DNA of 64,000 bases from JAAXHB01 sp965221635 (GCA_965221635.1 OZ244902.1:1054001-1118000); one strand, 5' to 3'; numbered from the stretch's first letter, positions 8,325-17,004 are shown. Notes: generated by a model from the sequence alone, not told the origin. Numbers and translations are program-made.

Positions 8325-9539
8325 TCATGAGGGGTGCGGATGTTTCCGCCACGCCGAGAGCAGTCCATCTCGGTGGTGGTTGGACGTGCCTGCGGTGATC
8401 TGAAGGCTGATCCGGTCGGCCAGACCGCCGTATTGCGATCGGATCAGGGCGGCCACCTGTTCGGGGGTCCCGCACACGGCAAAATCGGCAACCATCTCGT
8501 CGTCCCATAGCGAACCGAGTTCTGCCCAGCGGCCTTGCCGGGTGAGCGTCTGCAATTCGGGCTGAAGGTCGCCCAAGCCGTGCAAGTCAAGAACCACCCG
8601 GTACGCGGGAGTGGAGGCGTAGAAGCCGAGCTGGGCTCGCAAGCCCTCCATGGACGCCTGCCGTTCGGCTTCGGTCTCCCACATTGCCACCATCACACTG
8701 GCAACAACCGCGAAGCCATCGCCTGCGGCGGGTGGCGGGGGGTTGCTAGTGGCGGGTTGCCACCATGTGGACTCACTGCCGATAATGCCACCGCGATCGT
8801 CGTGCGAAAGCCGGTTACCTGAGGTGTCCTCGGTCGAGCGTTGTCCGTCCGTGGGCCGAGTCTCGGGCTGCACCGCACCCGTTGAAGCGTTGTCGGTGCC
8901 CGCTGTGTCCGTTCGGCGGGCGGCGCGGATGGCGGGCAGGGTCACCTCGGACAGGTATCGCGCAGAGCAGAACGGATGGGTGATGATTCCGTCCGCGGTC
9001 TGCGCGGCCATGCGGGTCATGCGCGGGCCAACAGCGGCACACCAGATCGGGGGCGGCTCGCAATTCTCGAGTGGGGCCGGTGTGAGCAGCGGCGAGGACA
9101 GCGTGTGGGTGTAGTAATGACCCTGGTAGTTCACCCTGCGTCCCTCCTGCCAGGAGTCCATCAGCTCCTTGGAGGCTTCGATCAGTTCTCGCATTTGCTG
9201 CACGGGCCGATCCCAGGTGGCCGAGAACCGCCGCTGGATGTGCGCCTTCACCTGCGACCCGATCCCCAGAGCGAAACGCCCGCCCGATAGGCGCTGCAAG
9301 TCCCATGCCTGCTGAGCCAGGTGAAACGGACTACGAGGCAGCGCCACCGCCACGTTCGTGTACAACATCGCACGGCTCGTGGCCGCGGCAGCACCCACAA
9401 ATGGCAGGAACGGATCGCTGCGCCCCTCATAGGTGAACAAGCCCCCAATCCCAGACGCCTCCAGAGCAGCCGCCCGCGCCCCCGCCTCCGTCAGCGGCCC
9501 GTCAATCACCGAATCCAAAAGCACAAGGCCAACCTCCAA
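8325..9539 (-). CDS. LLM-class F420-dependent oxidoreductase
   Basis: 404 residues with a luciferase-like TIM barrel: MEVGLVLLDS at the N-terminus, TNVAVALPRSPFHLAQQAWD, LSGGRFALGIGSQVKAHIQR (residues ~61-104) and the late FAVCGTPEQVAALI segment. It resembles the actinobacterial subgroup of F420-using enzymes; the substrate is unknown. Residues ~210-273 form a Ser/Thr/Pro-rich, low-complexity insert between barrel elements that I do not expect in the family. The start codon is TTG at 9539 and no Shine-Dalgarno sequence is obvious, but the N-terminal sequence fits family members. A Ddn-like F420 protein lies divergently upstream. Confidence 0.85.
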   Translation of the reverse strand: MEVGLVLLDSVIDGPLTEAGARAAALEASGIGGLFTYEGRSDPFLPFVGAAAATSRAMLYTNVAVALPRSPFHLAQQAWDLQRLSGGRFALGIGSQVKAHIQRRFSATWDRPVQQMRELIEASKELMDSWQEGRRVNYQGHYYTHTLSSPLLTPAPLENCEPPPIWCAAVGPRMTRMAAQTADGIITHPFCSARYLSEVTLPAIRAARRTDTAGTDNASTGAVQPETRPTDGQRSTEDTSGNRLSHDDRGGIIGSESTWWQPATSNPPPPAAGDGFAVVASVMVAMWETEAERQASMEGLRAQLGFYASTPAYRVVLDLHGLGDLQPELQTLTRQGRWAELGSLWDDEMVADFAVCGTPEQVAALIRSQYGGLADRISLQITAGTSNHHRDGLLSAWRKHPHPS

Positions 9540-9605
9540 AGCAAACAGCCACCAACCAGCATGCCAGCCCTCGCCTTGGACTTGAGGTGTCCGGATCGCA
9601 TCCAG

Positions 9606-9803
9606 CTAGCCGGTCACGGCGCCGGCCAACGCGTCCGTCGTCCCTGGATTTCGTGCAGCGAGCACCGCCGGAGGCAGACCAGTCCACTGAGCGATGGTGC
9701 GCTGCCACACCTGTGGATCACGCGCCAGCAGGTGGAGAAAGCGACAGCCCCGGCGGGTAGCGGGGCTGTGAGGCCCGGGGGTACTCGCCCCGGGGTGGTT
9801 CAT
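9606..9803 (-). CDS. Hypothetical 65-residue protein
   Basis: An open frame starting ATG 9803, with the -10-like TATCCT ending 5 nt before the ATG, which would fit a leaderless transcript. The product is rich in Pro, Gly and Thr at the start (MNHPGASTPGPHSPATRRG), then has a helical segment (CRFLHLLARDPQVWQ, then RTIAQW). Its 5' half contains two strong tandem hairpins. No family is recognised. It could equally be an RNA element whose strand happens to be open. Confidence 0.35.
   Translation of the reverse strand: MNHPGASTPGPHSPATRRGCRFLHLLARDPQVWQRTIAQWTGLPPAVLAARNPGTTDALAGAVTG
9744..9794. other. Two tandem GC-rich stem-loops
   Basis: Hairpin 1: arms ACAGCCCCG (9744-9752) and CGGGGCTGT (9761-9769), a perfect 9-bp stem with an 8-nt loop. 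Hairpin 2: arms CCCGGGG (9774-9780) and CCCCGGG (9788-9794), a perfect 7-bp stem with a 7-nt loop. They are 4 nt apart, between the divergent LLM and Ddn-like genes. No T tract follows on either strand. Confidence 0.6.
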
Positions 9804-9902
9804 CCCCGAGGATAGCACGACCTGGTGGAATGCGGGCCTTGACCTTGGCGTTGCGGATGCGCATGTTCGGAGCGGGCTGATCGTGGTGGGCGGAGCGGGC
9901 GG

Positions 9903-9908
9903 TAGTTT
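9903..9908 (+). promoter_or_regulatory. Probable -10 element for a leaderless start
   Basis: TAGTTT fits the TAnnnT actinobacterial -10 pattern. Seven nt (CGGGCAC) separate it from ATG 9916, so transcription would begin at or next to the A of the ATG. The same hexamer and spacing recur before GTG 43518. Confidence 0.5.
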
Positions 9909-9915
9909 CGGGCAC

Positions 9916-10365
9916 ATGAGTGAGTTTGAGAGTGGCGAGGGTGGCGGGGCTGAGTACCGGCCCAGCCCTTGGAAGCCGATTGCCGACCATGTGGACCGTT
10001 ACCTGGCCACCGAGGGCGCCGACGGGTTTTCGTGGGAGGGGGCCGAGTGCATCATCCTCACCACGATCGGGCGCAGAACCGGCAGCCTGCGACGAAGCCC
10101 GCTCATCCGCATTCGTCACGGCGATTGCTACCTGGTGGTGGCGTCCATGGGCGGCGCGCCCCGTCACCCCAACTGGTACCTGAACCTCGTGGCCAACCCG
10201 AAGGTCACGATCCAGGATCGAGACGAGATCCACAACCTCACCGCCCGCACGGCCACCCCACAGGAAAAGGCCGAACTGTGGCCCGTGGCGGTGGCCCAGT
10301 GGCCCGACTACGAGAACTACCAAGCCCGCACCGAGCGCGACATCCCACTGGTGATCTGCGAGTGA
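9916..10365 (+). CDS. Deazaflavin (F420)-dependent nitroreductase/quinone reductase family protein (Ddn-like)
   Basis: 149 residues from ATG 9916. The core matches the Ddn/Rv3547-type split-barrel family: ILTTIGRRTGSLRRSPLIR, LVVASMGGAPRHPNWYLNL, ANPKVTIQDRDE, and a terminal DYENYQARTERDIPLVICE. The RTG and HPNWYLNL blocks belong to the cofactor pocket in this family. An upstream in-frame GTG at 9883 would add 11 residues, but the internal ATG has a well-placed -10 element and looks leaderless. The substrate cannot be deduced. The divergent neighbour is another F420-type enzyme. Confidence 0.88.
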   Translation: MSEFESGEGGGAEYRPSPWKPIADHVDRYLATEGADGFSWEGAECIILTTIGRRTGSLRRSPLIRIRHGDCYLVVASMGGAPRHPNWYLNLVANPKVTIQDRDEIHNLTARTATPQEKAELWPVAVAQWPDYENYQARTERDIPLVICE

Positions 10366-10649
10366 TCAACACGTAGCCCGCACGACCTGCCCGACCCCCG
10401 ATCTTGGGCGGCACTGCCGAGGTGTTTGGCCGCGCCGTTGCCCTACGCCCGTGGTGCCGAGAGCCGCTACGAAGCCGCCGGCAAGGGTCACCACCGCGGC
10501 GGGCTTGGCGCAGTCTGATCGGGAGGCCTCGGTGATCCTGGCGAGCCACTCCCAAGCGCACTGACCCGCAACAAGATTTTGGTTAACGCAAGGTTACGGG
10601 CGACCCTGCCACGCGTTAGCCTCCGTCACCTATGAGGAGGGGGCACCGC

Positions 10650-10697
10650 ATGGGCTCGGCGCGCCGACGCCCCGCCCGCCAAGCCATCCCGGACTGA
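10650..10697 (+). CDS. 15-codon leader ORF upstream of soxB
   Basis: ATG 10650 is preceded by a strong purine-rich site (GAGGAGGGGG) with an 8-nt gap. The peptide MGSARRRPARQAIPD ends at TGA 10695-10697, whose last A is the A of the soxB ATG (TGATG). The arrangement predicts translational coupling: ribosomes load on the leader and reinitiate on soxB, which has no good site of its own. The 280 bp further upstream hold no recognised gene and presumably the operon promoter. The peptide is Arg/Ala-rich with no known family. Confidence 0.45.
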   Translation: MGSARRRPARQAIPD

Positions 10698-11986
10698 TGC
10701 GTCGACGTCCACCGAGATACTCGGCGGCCGGGTTGGCCTGGCGAGGCCTCAAGGGCCAGAACTGGCCCAAGGTTTGGCGAACCCGTGAACTGAAACGCTC
10801 CTACGACGCGGTGGTGATCGGCGGCGGGGTACACGGGCTCGCCACCGCCTACTACCTTGCCCGCAACCACGGCATCACAAACGTTGCCGTGTTGGACAAG
10901 TGGTACCTGGGCAGCGGCGGCTCGGGGCGCAACACGGCCATCGTACGCTCCAACTACCTCACCCCAGCGGGTGTGGCCTTCTACGACCGGTCGCTGCAGC
11001 TCTACAACCAGATGACCGCCGAGTTGAACATCAACGTGATGGTGAGCATCCGCGGACACCTCACCCTGGCCCACACCGACAGCTCCCTGCGCACCATGCA
11101 CTGGCGGGCCGAGGTGAACAAACTCCAAGGCGTGAACTCGTCTGTGATCGGCCCCGACGAGATCAAGAAGCTCACCCCCAGCCTCGACACGTCCGACCAC
11201 CCCCGCTTCCCGATCCTCGGGGCGTTGCACCATCCCCCCGGCGGGGTGGTTCGCCACGACGCCGTGGTTTGGGGCTACGCCCGGGCCGCCGACCACCTAG
11301 GCGTGGAACTGCACCAAAAAACCGAGGCGCTCGACATCAACTGCACCGGCGGAGACGGCCCCGACGGCAAGGGCCCCGGCGGGCGAGTGGTGGGTGTGCG
11401 AACCAACCGTGGCGACATTTCCGCACCGATCGTGATCAACTGCACCGCCGGGTGGGCGTCGCTGATTTCGAACATGGCCGGGGTGCGCCTGCCGATCACC
11501 ACCCATCCGTTGCAGGCAGCGGTGACCGAACCGGTGAAGATGTTCCTGCCCACGGTGGTCGTGTCGGGTTCGCTTCACATTTACGTGAGCCAAACCCAGC
11601 GGGGCGAGCTGGTGTTCGGGGCATCGGTGGATCCGATGGCGTCGTATTCGATGCGCGGGTCGCTGGAGTTCACCGAGGGCCTCGCCGCTCATGTGCTCGA
11701 ACTGATGCCCGGCATTTCCCGTTTGCGCCTGCTGCGCCAATGGGCCGGACTTTGCGACATGACCCCGGACTACTCGCCGGTGATGGGCTTCACCCCGGTG
11801 GACGGATTCCTGGTGGACGTGGGCTGGGGCACCTACGGATTCAAGGCCGCCCCCGTGTCGGGCGAGCAAATGGCCGAAGCCGCGGCAACCGGGCGCACTC
11901 CCAGCTTGATCGCCCCGTTCGCGTTGAGCCGATTCGAAACAGGCGAACTCGTGGGCGAGAAGGGCGCAGCATCGGTGGGGCACTGA
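10697..11986 (+). CDS. soxB: Sarcosine oxidase beta subunit / N-methylglutamate dehydrogenase subunit A
   Basis: 429 residues. The dinucleotide fold starts at YDAVVIGGGVHGLATAYYL (residues ~36-54) and is followed by SGRNTAIVRSNYL, both typical of the heterotetrameric enzyme's beta chain. H187 in GGVVRHDAVVWGYARAA aligns with the histidine that carries covalent FMN in that family. The subunit oxidises an N-methyl amino acid and passes C1 to the alpha chain. With gmaS and mgsABC in the same window, N-methylglutamate (MgdA role) is the likelier substrate; sarcosine is the alternative. The start overlaps the leader ORF by one base (TGATG), and its stop overlaps the next ORF the same way. Confidence 0.93.
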   Translation: MRRRPPRYSAAGLAWRGLKGQNWPKVWRTRELKRSYDAVVIGGGVHGLATAYYLARNHGITNVAVLDKWYLGSGGSGRNTAIVRSNYLTPAGVAFYDRSLQLYNQMTAELNINVMVSIRGHLTLAHTDSSLRTMHWRAEVNKLQGVNSSVIGPDEIKKLTPSLDTSDHPRFPILGALHHPPGGVVRHDAVVWGYARAADHLGVELHQKTEALDINCTGGDGPDGKGPGGRVVGVRTNRGDISAPIVINCTAGWASLISNMAGVRLPITTHPLQAAVTEPVKMFLPTVVVSGSLHIYVSQTQRGELVFGASVDPMASYSMRGSLEFTEGLAAHVLELMPGISRLRLLRQWAGLCDMTPDYSPVMGFTPVDGFLVDVGWGTYGFKAAPVSGEQMAEAAATGRTPSLIAPFALSRFETGELVGEKGAASVGH

Positions 11987-12180
11987 TGACAGATCGAACC
12001 GTCAAAGCGGCAACCCCGAACCGACCTGTGACACCGGGCGCTGTGACACCGCACGGAGTCGTCACCCCGAGCCGCGTCGCCACCACGAACCGCGTTGTCA
12101 CCCCGACCCGGCGGGCAACGCCGAGCCGACCGGCCTTGTCAACCGGACGAGCAACAGCACCGGGAGGCCGACGATGCTGA
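11986..12180 (+). CDS. 64-residue Thr/Pro/Val/Arg-rich ORF between soxB and soxD
   Basis: The ATG overlaps the soxB stop (TGATG) and the frame ends at 12180, inside the start of soxD. The product is basic and built from imperfect repeats of the type VTP-x-R/H-VVTPSRVAT, encoded by recurring GTCACCCCGA-like units. Known sox/mgd operons have no gene here. It may be a translated linker that keeps ribosomes flowing between soxB and soxD, or a non-functional insertion; the in-frame couplings favour translation. No family is recognised. Confidence 0.35.
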   Translation: MTDRTVKAATPNRPVTPGAVTPHGVVTPSRVATTNRVVTPTRRATPSRPALSTGRATAPGGRRC

Positions 12181-12434
12181 TGGTGCCCTGCCCCAACTGC
12201 GGGCCGCGCAACGCCGACGACCTGCGCTACGGCGGCGAGTCCCAACCTCGACCCGAGCCGGCCGCCGCCACACCCGCCGAGTGGCGCTCATACCTGTACC
12301 TGCGTGACAACCCCGCCGGTTGGATGCGCGAAACCTGGTATTGCCGCTCGGGTTGCAGGCGCTGGTTCACCCTGGAGCGCAACACCGCCACCAACCAGTT
12401 CCGCAACCCGCCCCAACCGGATCAACAGCACTGA
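12174..12434 (+). CDS. soxD: Sarcosine oxidase delta subunit / N-methylglutamate dehydrogenase subunit B
   Basis: 86 residues, the usual size for the small zinc subunit. It begins MLMVPCPNCGPRN (C6, C9) and has WYCRSGCRRWFTLERNT (C57, C61), giving a four-cysteine zinc site; family members often have His near position 57. YLYLRDNPAGWMRETW is the conserved core that packs on the alpha chain. GGGAGG lies 6 nt before ATG 12174. It follows soxB in the canonical B-D-A-G order, with the extra 64-codon ORF between. Confidence 0.93.
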   Translation: MLMVPCPNCGPRNADDLRYGGESQPRPEPAAATPAEWRSYLYLRDNPAGWMRETWYCRSGCRRWFTLERNTATNQFRNPPQPDQQH

Positions 12435-12507
12435 GAATGCGGGGCGCGGGCAATGAGGGCGCAAGCGATGAGGAAGCGCGAGCGATGAGCACGCGAGGTG
12501 AACTGTC

Positions 12508-15360
12508 ATGGTGATGAGCCGCCTCGGGCCGCAGCCCTTCGAGCAGATCAACCGTGACAAGCCCCTGCGGTTCCGCTGGAACGGCAAACGTCACAACGGA
12601 TTCGAGGGCGACACGATCGCCTCGGCGCTGGCCGCTGCAGGCGAGATGGTGTTCTCGCGGTCGATGAAGTATCACCGGCCTCGCGGCATCCTCACCGCCG
12701 ACTACTGGGATCCGAACCTGATGGTGCAGGTGGGCGACGACCCGAACGTGCGAGCAGGCCACCGCCGCCTCGAAGCCGCCATGCGGGTGACAGCCCAAAA
12801 CGCGTGGCCGTCGCTGAAGCGAGACCTGAAAGCAGTGAACGGCGTGGTGGGACGCTTCCTCACAGCGGGCTTCTACTACAAGACGTTCATGTGGCCTCGC
12901 CGCATGTGGCCCACCTACGAAAAGGTGATCTCCACCTTCGCCCCCGGCGGCAAAATCGACCTCGACACACCCCACGGCTACCACGACAAGCGCTACACAC
13001 ATCCCGACGTGGTGGTGGCAGGCGCCGGGCCCGCCGGGATAGAAGCCGCGCTCGCCGCGGCCGCGGCCGGCGCCCGGGTGATGCTGGTGGAACACGAAAA
13101 CGCCGTGGGCGGGCATCTGCGCTACAGCAGCGACCCCGAGGATCAGGCAACCCTCACCGCGCTCGCCGGCGCACTCGCCGAATCAGACGTGGAAGTGCTG
13201 GTGGACTCCACCGTCACCGGCCGTTACGACGACAACTGGATCGGCATCGTGCAGCGCAGCCACCCGATCGCCATCGAACGTCTCATCAAGGCACGGGCGA
13301 AGGTGTTGGTGGTGGCCGCGGGGCTGATCGAACGGCCCTACGTGTTCGACGGAAACGACCGTCCTGGAGTGATCACCTCCACCGCGGCGCGCCGTCTGGT
13401 GAACATGTACGCAGTGAAGCCAGGCGAACGTGCCGTGGTGTTCAGCGCCAACGATTCCGGTGACGCCGCGGCCGCGGATCTCGACAACGCCGGTTGTGAC
13501 GTGACCCTGATTGACGCCCGCAACGGCAACCGGGTGAACCGCACTCGGGGCCTTGCGGGCGCGGTCACAGAGGTGGACGTGCAGGGACGGCCCGTGGAAG
13601 CCGACTTGCTGGTGACAGCGGTGGGCTGGACTGCGCCCACCTCGCTGTTGAACATGGCAGGCGACCGTCCCACATACGACCCCGACGCGGCCCGGTTCTT
13701 CCCGTCGGACCCGCCCGGGAACGTTCTTGCCACCGGCGGCATCACCGGAGACGGCAGCCTCGACGCACTGCGAGAACACGGCGCCGCCACCGGACGACTC
13801 GCCGCGGAGCGCGCCGCGGTGGTGGCCTACCGCTACAGGGCGCTCACCGCCCGGTCGGCGCCTCACCCGCCGGGATCGTCCGAACCGGCGTGGCCCACCG
13901 ACGAGCGTGAGCCCCTCGCCAGGGACGCCCATCCCGAGTTGTACCGCTCCAGCACCCACGGAATCGTGGATTATTCCGAGGATGTGAGCTCCAAGGATCT
14001 GGTTGCCGCAGCCGCCGAGGGCTACGACTCGGTGGAACTCGTGAAGCGCTACACCACAGCCACGATGGGCCCCTCACAAGGCAAGCTCTCAACGGTGAAC
14101 ACGGTGGCGGTGCTCGCCGACGCAACCGGCGACACGATCTCCGGGGTGGGCACCACCGTTTGGAGGCCGCCGTACGCGCCGCTCACCCTTGGCGCGCTGG
14201 CGGGGCGGGCCCATGACCCGGTTCGTGTGTCGCCGATCCATCCGTGGCACACAACCCACGGCGTACGCACCATCCTGGCCGGTCAGTGGATCCGCCCCGA
14301 CCATTACGGCGACCCCGCCGCCGAGGTGCGCAACGTGCGCAACAACGTGGGGCTGATCGACGTGACCCCGCTGGGCAAGCTCGACCTGCGCGGCCCCGAC
14401 ATTCCCAAGCTGCTCAACTTGTTGTACACCAACAAGTGGTCTCAGCTCGCGGTGGGAAAGGTGCGCTACGGAATGATGTGCGCTGAGGACGGCGTGGTGC
14501 TCGACGACGGTGTCACCGCACGCCTCGGGCCGCAGCATTACCTGATGACCACCACCAGCTCGGGCGCCGGTTCGGTGTGGGAATGGGTGGAGAACTGGTT
14601 GCAAACCGAGCGCCCCGACTGGCGGGTACATGTCACTCCGGTGACCACGGCGTATGCGAGCATCAACGTGGCCGGCCCGAAGTCACGCGAACTGGTGAGC
14701 CGGGTGGCCGAAGGGGTGGATTTGTCCCCCGAGGCGTTCGCGTACATGGAGGTGCGCTCCGCCACGGTTGCAGGGGTGGCGGATTGTTTCATGTGGCGAA
14801 TCGGTTTCACCGGTGAGTTGTCCTACGAATTGCACGTTCCCGCGGGGCACGGCTTGCACGTCTGGGAGGCGCTGATGGATGCCGGAGCCGACCTCGGGGT
14901 TGGCCCGTTCGGCTTGGAAGGTCAGCGGATAATGCGGCTCGAGAAGGGCCATTTCATCGTGGGTCAGGACACCGACGGGCTCACCAAGGGCCCGAGCACC
15001 GGGCTGGGTGTGCTGATCAAGCACGACAAGGACGACTTCGCCGGCAAACCGGAACTGGGATGGGCCGCGGCGGAGCGGCTGCCGATGGTCGTTGCCATTC
15101 AGACCGACGATCCGCAGGCGGTGCCTGAGGAAGCCGCGCAGATCGTGCGCGGCGACACCAACGAAATCCTCGGGAGGATCACCTCGTCGAGGATGTCGCC
15201 CACGCTGGGCCGCTCGATCTGTTTGGGTCAGGTGGAACCGGAACTGGTGGCCGCCGGCACGAAGGTGACGATCCTGCTGGTATCAGGCAAGCGGATCACC
15301 GGCACGGTGATGAGCCACCACGCTCATTTCGATCCCGACGGGGAGCGGCTCCGTGGCTGA
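12508..15360 (+). CDS. soxA: Sarcosine oxidase alpha subunit / N-methylglutamate dehydrogenase subunit C
   Basis: 950 residues, normal for the family. Order: a ferredoxin-like 2Fe-2S_4 fold without cluster cysteines (~15-100), an NAD/FAD-type Rossmann region starting VVVAGAGPAGIEAAL (~167), then a C-terminal GcvT/aminomethyltransferase region (~565-945) that binds tetrahydrofolate and captures the methyl-derived C1 unit. Characteristic blocks include FSRSMKYHRPRGILTA, HGIVDYSEDVSSKDL and RLEKGHFIVGQDTDGLTKGP. GAGGTG sits 7 nt before ATG 12508. Two overlapping mini-frames (11 and 9 codons) precede it in the 73-bp gap after soxD. Its end overlaps soxG by 8 nt. Confidence 0.95.
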   Translation: MVMSRLGPQPFEQINRDKPLRFRWNGKRHNGFEGDTIASALAAAGEMVFSRSMKYHRPRGILTADYWDPNLMVQVGDDPNVRAGHRRLEAAMRVTAQNAWPSLKRDLKAVNGVVGRFLTAGFYYKTFMWPRRMWPTYEKVISTFAPGGKIDLDTPHGYHDKRYTHPDVVVAGAGPAGIEAALAAAAAGARVMLVEHENAVGGHLRYSSDPEDQATLTALAGALAESDVEVLVDSTVTGRYDDNWIGIVQRSHPIAIERLIKARAKVLVVAAGLIERPYVFDGNDRPGVITSTAARRLVNMYAVKPGERAVVFSANDSGDAAAADLDNAGCDVTLIDARNGNRVNRTRGLAGAVTEVDVQGRPVEADLLVTAVGWTAPTSLLNMAGDRPTYDPDAARFFPSDPPGNVLATGGITGDGSLDALREHGAATGRLAAERAAVVAYRYRALTARSAPHPPGSSEPAWPTDEREPLARDAHPELYRSSTHGIVDYSEDVSSKDLVAAAAEGYDSVELVKRYTTATMGPSQGKLSTVNTVAVLADATGDTISGVGTTVWRPPYAPLTLGALAGRAHDPVRVSPIHPWHTTHGVRTILAGQWIRPDHYGDPAAEVRNVRNNVGLIDVTPLGKLDLRGPDIPKLLNLLYTNKWSQLAVGKVRYGMMCAEDGVVLDDGVTARLGPQHYLMTTTSSGAGSVWEWVENWLQTERPDWRVHVTPVTTAYASINVAGPKSRELVSRVAEGVDLSPEAFAYMEVRSATVAGVADCFMWRIGFTGELSYELHVPAGHGLHVWEALMDAGADLGVGPFGLEGQRIMRLEKGHFIVGQDTDGLTKGPSTGLGVLIKHDKDDFAGKPELGWAAAERLPMVVAIQTDDPQAVPEEAAQIVRGDTNEILGRITSSRMSPTLGRSICLGQVEPELVAAGTKVTILLVSGKRITGTVMSHHAHFDPDGERLRG

Positions 15361-16000
15361 GGGACAGGCGCCGATGTTCGAGAGTCCCGTTGTTCAGGAC
15401 TACCGCCACAAGGACCGCCGTCGTGCCAGGGTTTCGTCGGCCCGGCGCCCGTTGACGCTTGGTGACGTCAGCGCCACCACCAAGTGGCTGGTGAGAGCAG
15501 ACACGAACGGCAAAGCGGCCGACAAGCTCGGGGCGCCGTTCGGGTCGTCCAATGTGGTGACCCGCCGCAAGGGTTCGGATCCGGTTCTGGTGCTGGGGTC
15601 GCGTCCCGGTGAGTGGATTTTGCTGGGCGCGCCGGATGCAGTGGCGCAGCTTGTGGACGCCTTGCCCGGCGTCGGCGACGACTCCGACGACGGGCCTCTG
15701 GTGACGGCGCTCAACTGGACACACGGCCGGGCGCTGTTCAGGCTCACCGGCCAGACCGCGGTGTCGGTGCTGGAGAAGGTGTGCAACCTCGACTGGAGCG
15801 AGCCGATGACACCGAACGGCGCGGTGGTGTCGGCCTCGGTGGCCAACGTCACCTGCGACATCGCCCGCCACGACATCGACGACACCCCGTCGTACCTGAT
15901 TTTCTGTGACCGTTCCTTCGGTCAGTACCTGTTTGACGCGGTGCTCGACGCAGGTGAGGAGTTCGCGATCGGCATCGCCGCACCCGCCGCGGCGTTGTGA
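15353..16000 (+). CDS. soxG: Sarcosine oxidase gamma subunit / N-methylglutamate dehydrogenase subunit D
   Basis: 215 residues resembling the short GcvT-like gamma chain. Visible blocks include RPGEWILLGAPDAVAQL, LNWTHGRALFRLTGQ, LEKVCNLDW and a terminal CDRSFGQYLFDAVLDAGEEF. It starts at GTG 15353 inside the last codons of soxA, with GGGGAG upstream, so the two are translationally coupled. It completes the four-subunit set needed for an oxidase/dehydrogenase that hands C1 to tetrahydrofolate. Confidence 0.88.
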   Translation: MAEGQAPMFESPVVQDYRHKDRRRARVSSARRPLTLGDVSATTKWLVRADTNGKAADKLGAPFGSSNVVTRRKGSDPVLVLGSRPGEWILLGAPDAVAQLVDALPGVGDDSDDGPLVTALNWTHGRALFRLTGQTAVSVLEKVCNLDWSEPMTPNGAVVSASVANVTCDIARHDIDDTPSYLIFCDRSFGQYLFDAVLDAGEEFAIGIAAPAAAL

Positions 16001-16116
16001 GCGCCGGTTTCGCGTATCCTTTGCCGGTCGGAGGCGGCGTTCTCCGATTTGTCTTCCACGATCGTCACCGGCTGGAGATTCGAGTGAGCCACAACGCAGC
16101 GAGCTGGAGGTGACCG

Positions 16117-16953
16117 GTGGTTGACGTACCCGATTATCTCCTGGAACGTTCCCGTCAGCGGCGAGCCGAACTGACCGGCGGCGACGCAACCGCCGCCGCT
16201 GCTCCCGACGCCGGTGCGGCCCCAGCGGCCGGCGCCACAGCGGCTGTGCCCGCGGCGCCCACCCCGGCCAGGGCGCCGGTGGCGGCCGCCCCGGCTGCTC
16301 CACCGCCTCCGCCTCCGCCTGATCCGCCCTACGTGAAGGCGTACAAGAATCGCAAGAAGATGCCCGTGTGGGCGATGTCGGCGATGGTGTTTCTGCCGGT
16401 CTGGGCGATCTTCTACGTGGGCATGCTTGAGCCGCCCTCCAGCGACGAACTGGAGCTTGCCTCCAACGGCGCCGCAGTGTTCAGCACGTGCTCGTCGTGT
16501 CATGGTGGTGACGGCGGCGGAACCGCTTCTGGTCGTCAACTCAACGATGGTGAGGTGCTGCTCACTTTCCCCGCCGATGACGAATTCGTGGGATTGTCCG
16601 AGCACATCTCCTGGGTGTATCTGGGCACCCAGGGATTCCTCGACGCCGGAATGACCACTTACGGCAACCCCGACCGTCCCGGCGGCCAGCGCGAAACCGA
16701 CAGCTTCGCCAACGGCATGACCGGGTTCTCCAACCTGAGCCTCGCCGATCTCGTGTCTGTGGTGTACTACGAGCGGGTCACCCACGGCGGCCTCGACGCC
16801 GACACCGCGGCGATAGAGGAAGAGCTGCTGCTGGCTTTGGCTGGTGATGACCCGGCGATCATGGCCGGCACGCCCGAGGAGATCTCAGCGCTGCTGGCCG
16901 CATCGGCTGAAGCCCACGGCCTGGGCGAAGAAGAAGCCGCCGCAAGCGAATAG
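16117..16953 (+). CDS. Membrane-anchored cytochrome c
   Basis: 278 residues. Residues 1-72 are cytoplasmic with an Ala/Pro-rich stretch ending in a proline run. A transmembrane helix spans ~82-104 (PVWAMSAMVFLPVWAIFYVG). The outer part carries one heme-binding CSSCH (C125, C128, H129) followed by a mono-heme cytochrome fold with several Met residues able to be the distal ligand (M172 or the M in GMTGFSNLS). GGAGG lies about 5 nt before GTG 16117. It follows soxG in the same direction after 116 bp. It could accept electrons from dehydrogenases, or belong to the respiratory chain in general; the operon link is suggestive only. Confidence 0.82.
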   Translation: MVDVPDYLLERSRQRRAELTGGDATAAAAPDAGAAPAAGATAAVPAAPTPARAPVAAAPAAPPPPPPPDPPYVKAYKNRKKMPVWAMSAMVFLPVWAIFYVGMLEPPSSDELELASNGAAVFSTCSSCHGGDGGGTASGRQLNDGEVLLTFPADDEFVGLSEHISWVYLGTQGFLDAGMTTYGNPDRPGGQRETDSFANGMTGFSNLSLADLVSVVYYERVTHGGLDADTAAIEEELLLALAGDDPAIMAGTPEEISALLAASAEAHGLGEEEAAASE

Positions 16954-17004
16954 GCCCCTCCGGGCCATGGGCACCGCCCCAATCCGCCCGCCAACACGGC
17001 GATC

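Noticed and set aside
8014..8508. 164-residue minus-strand frame in the gap next to the LLM gene
   Set aside because: It is Arg-rich, overlaps the LLM coding sequence in another frame and has no ribosome site.
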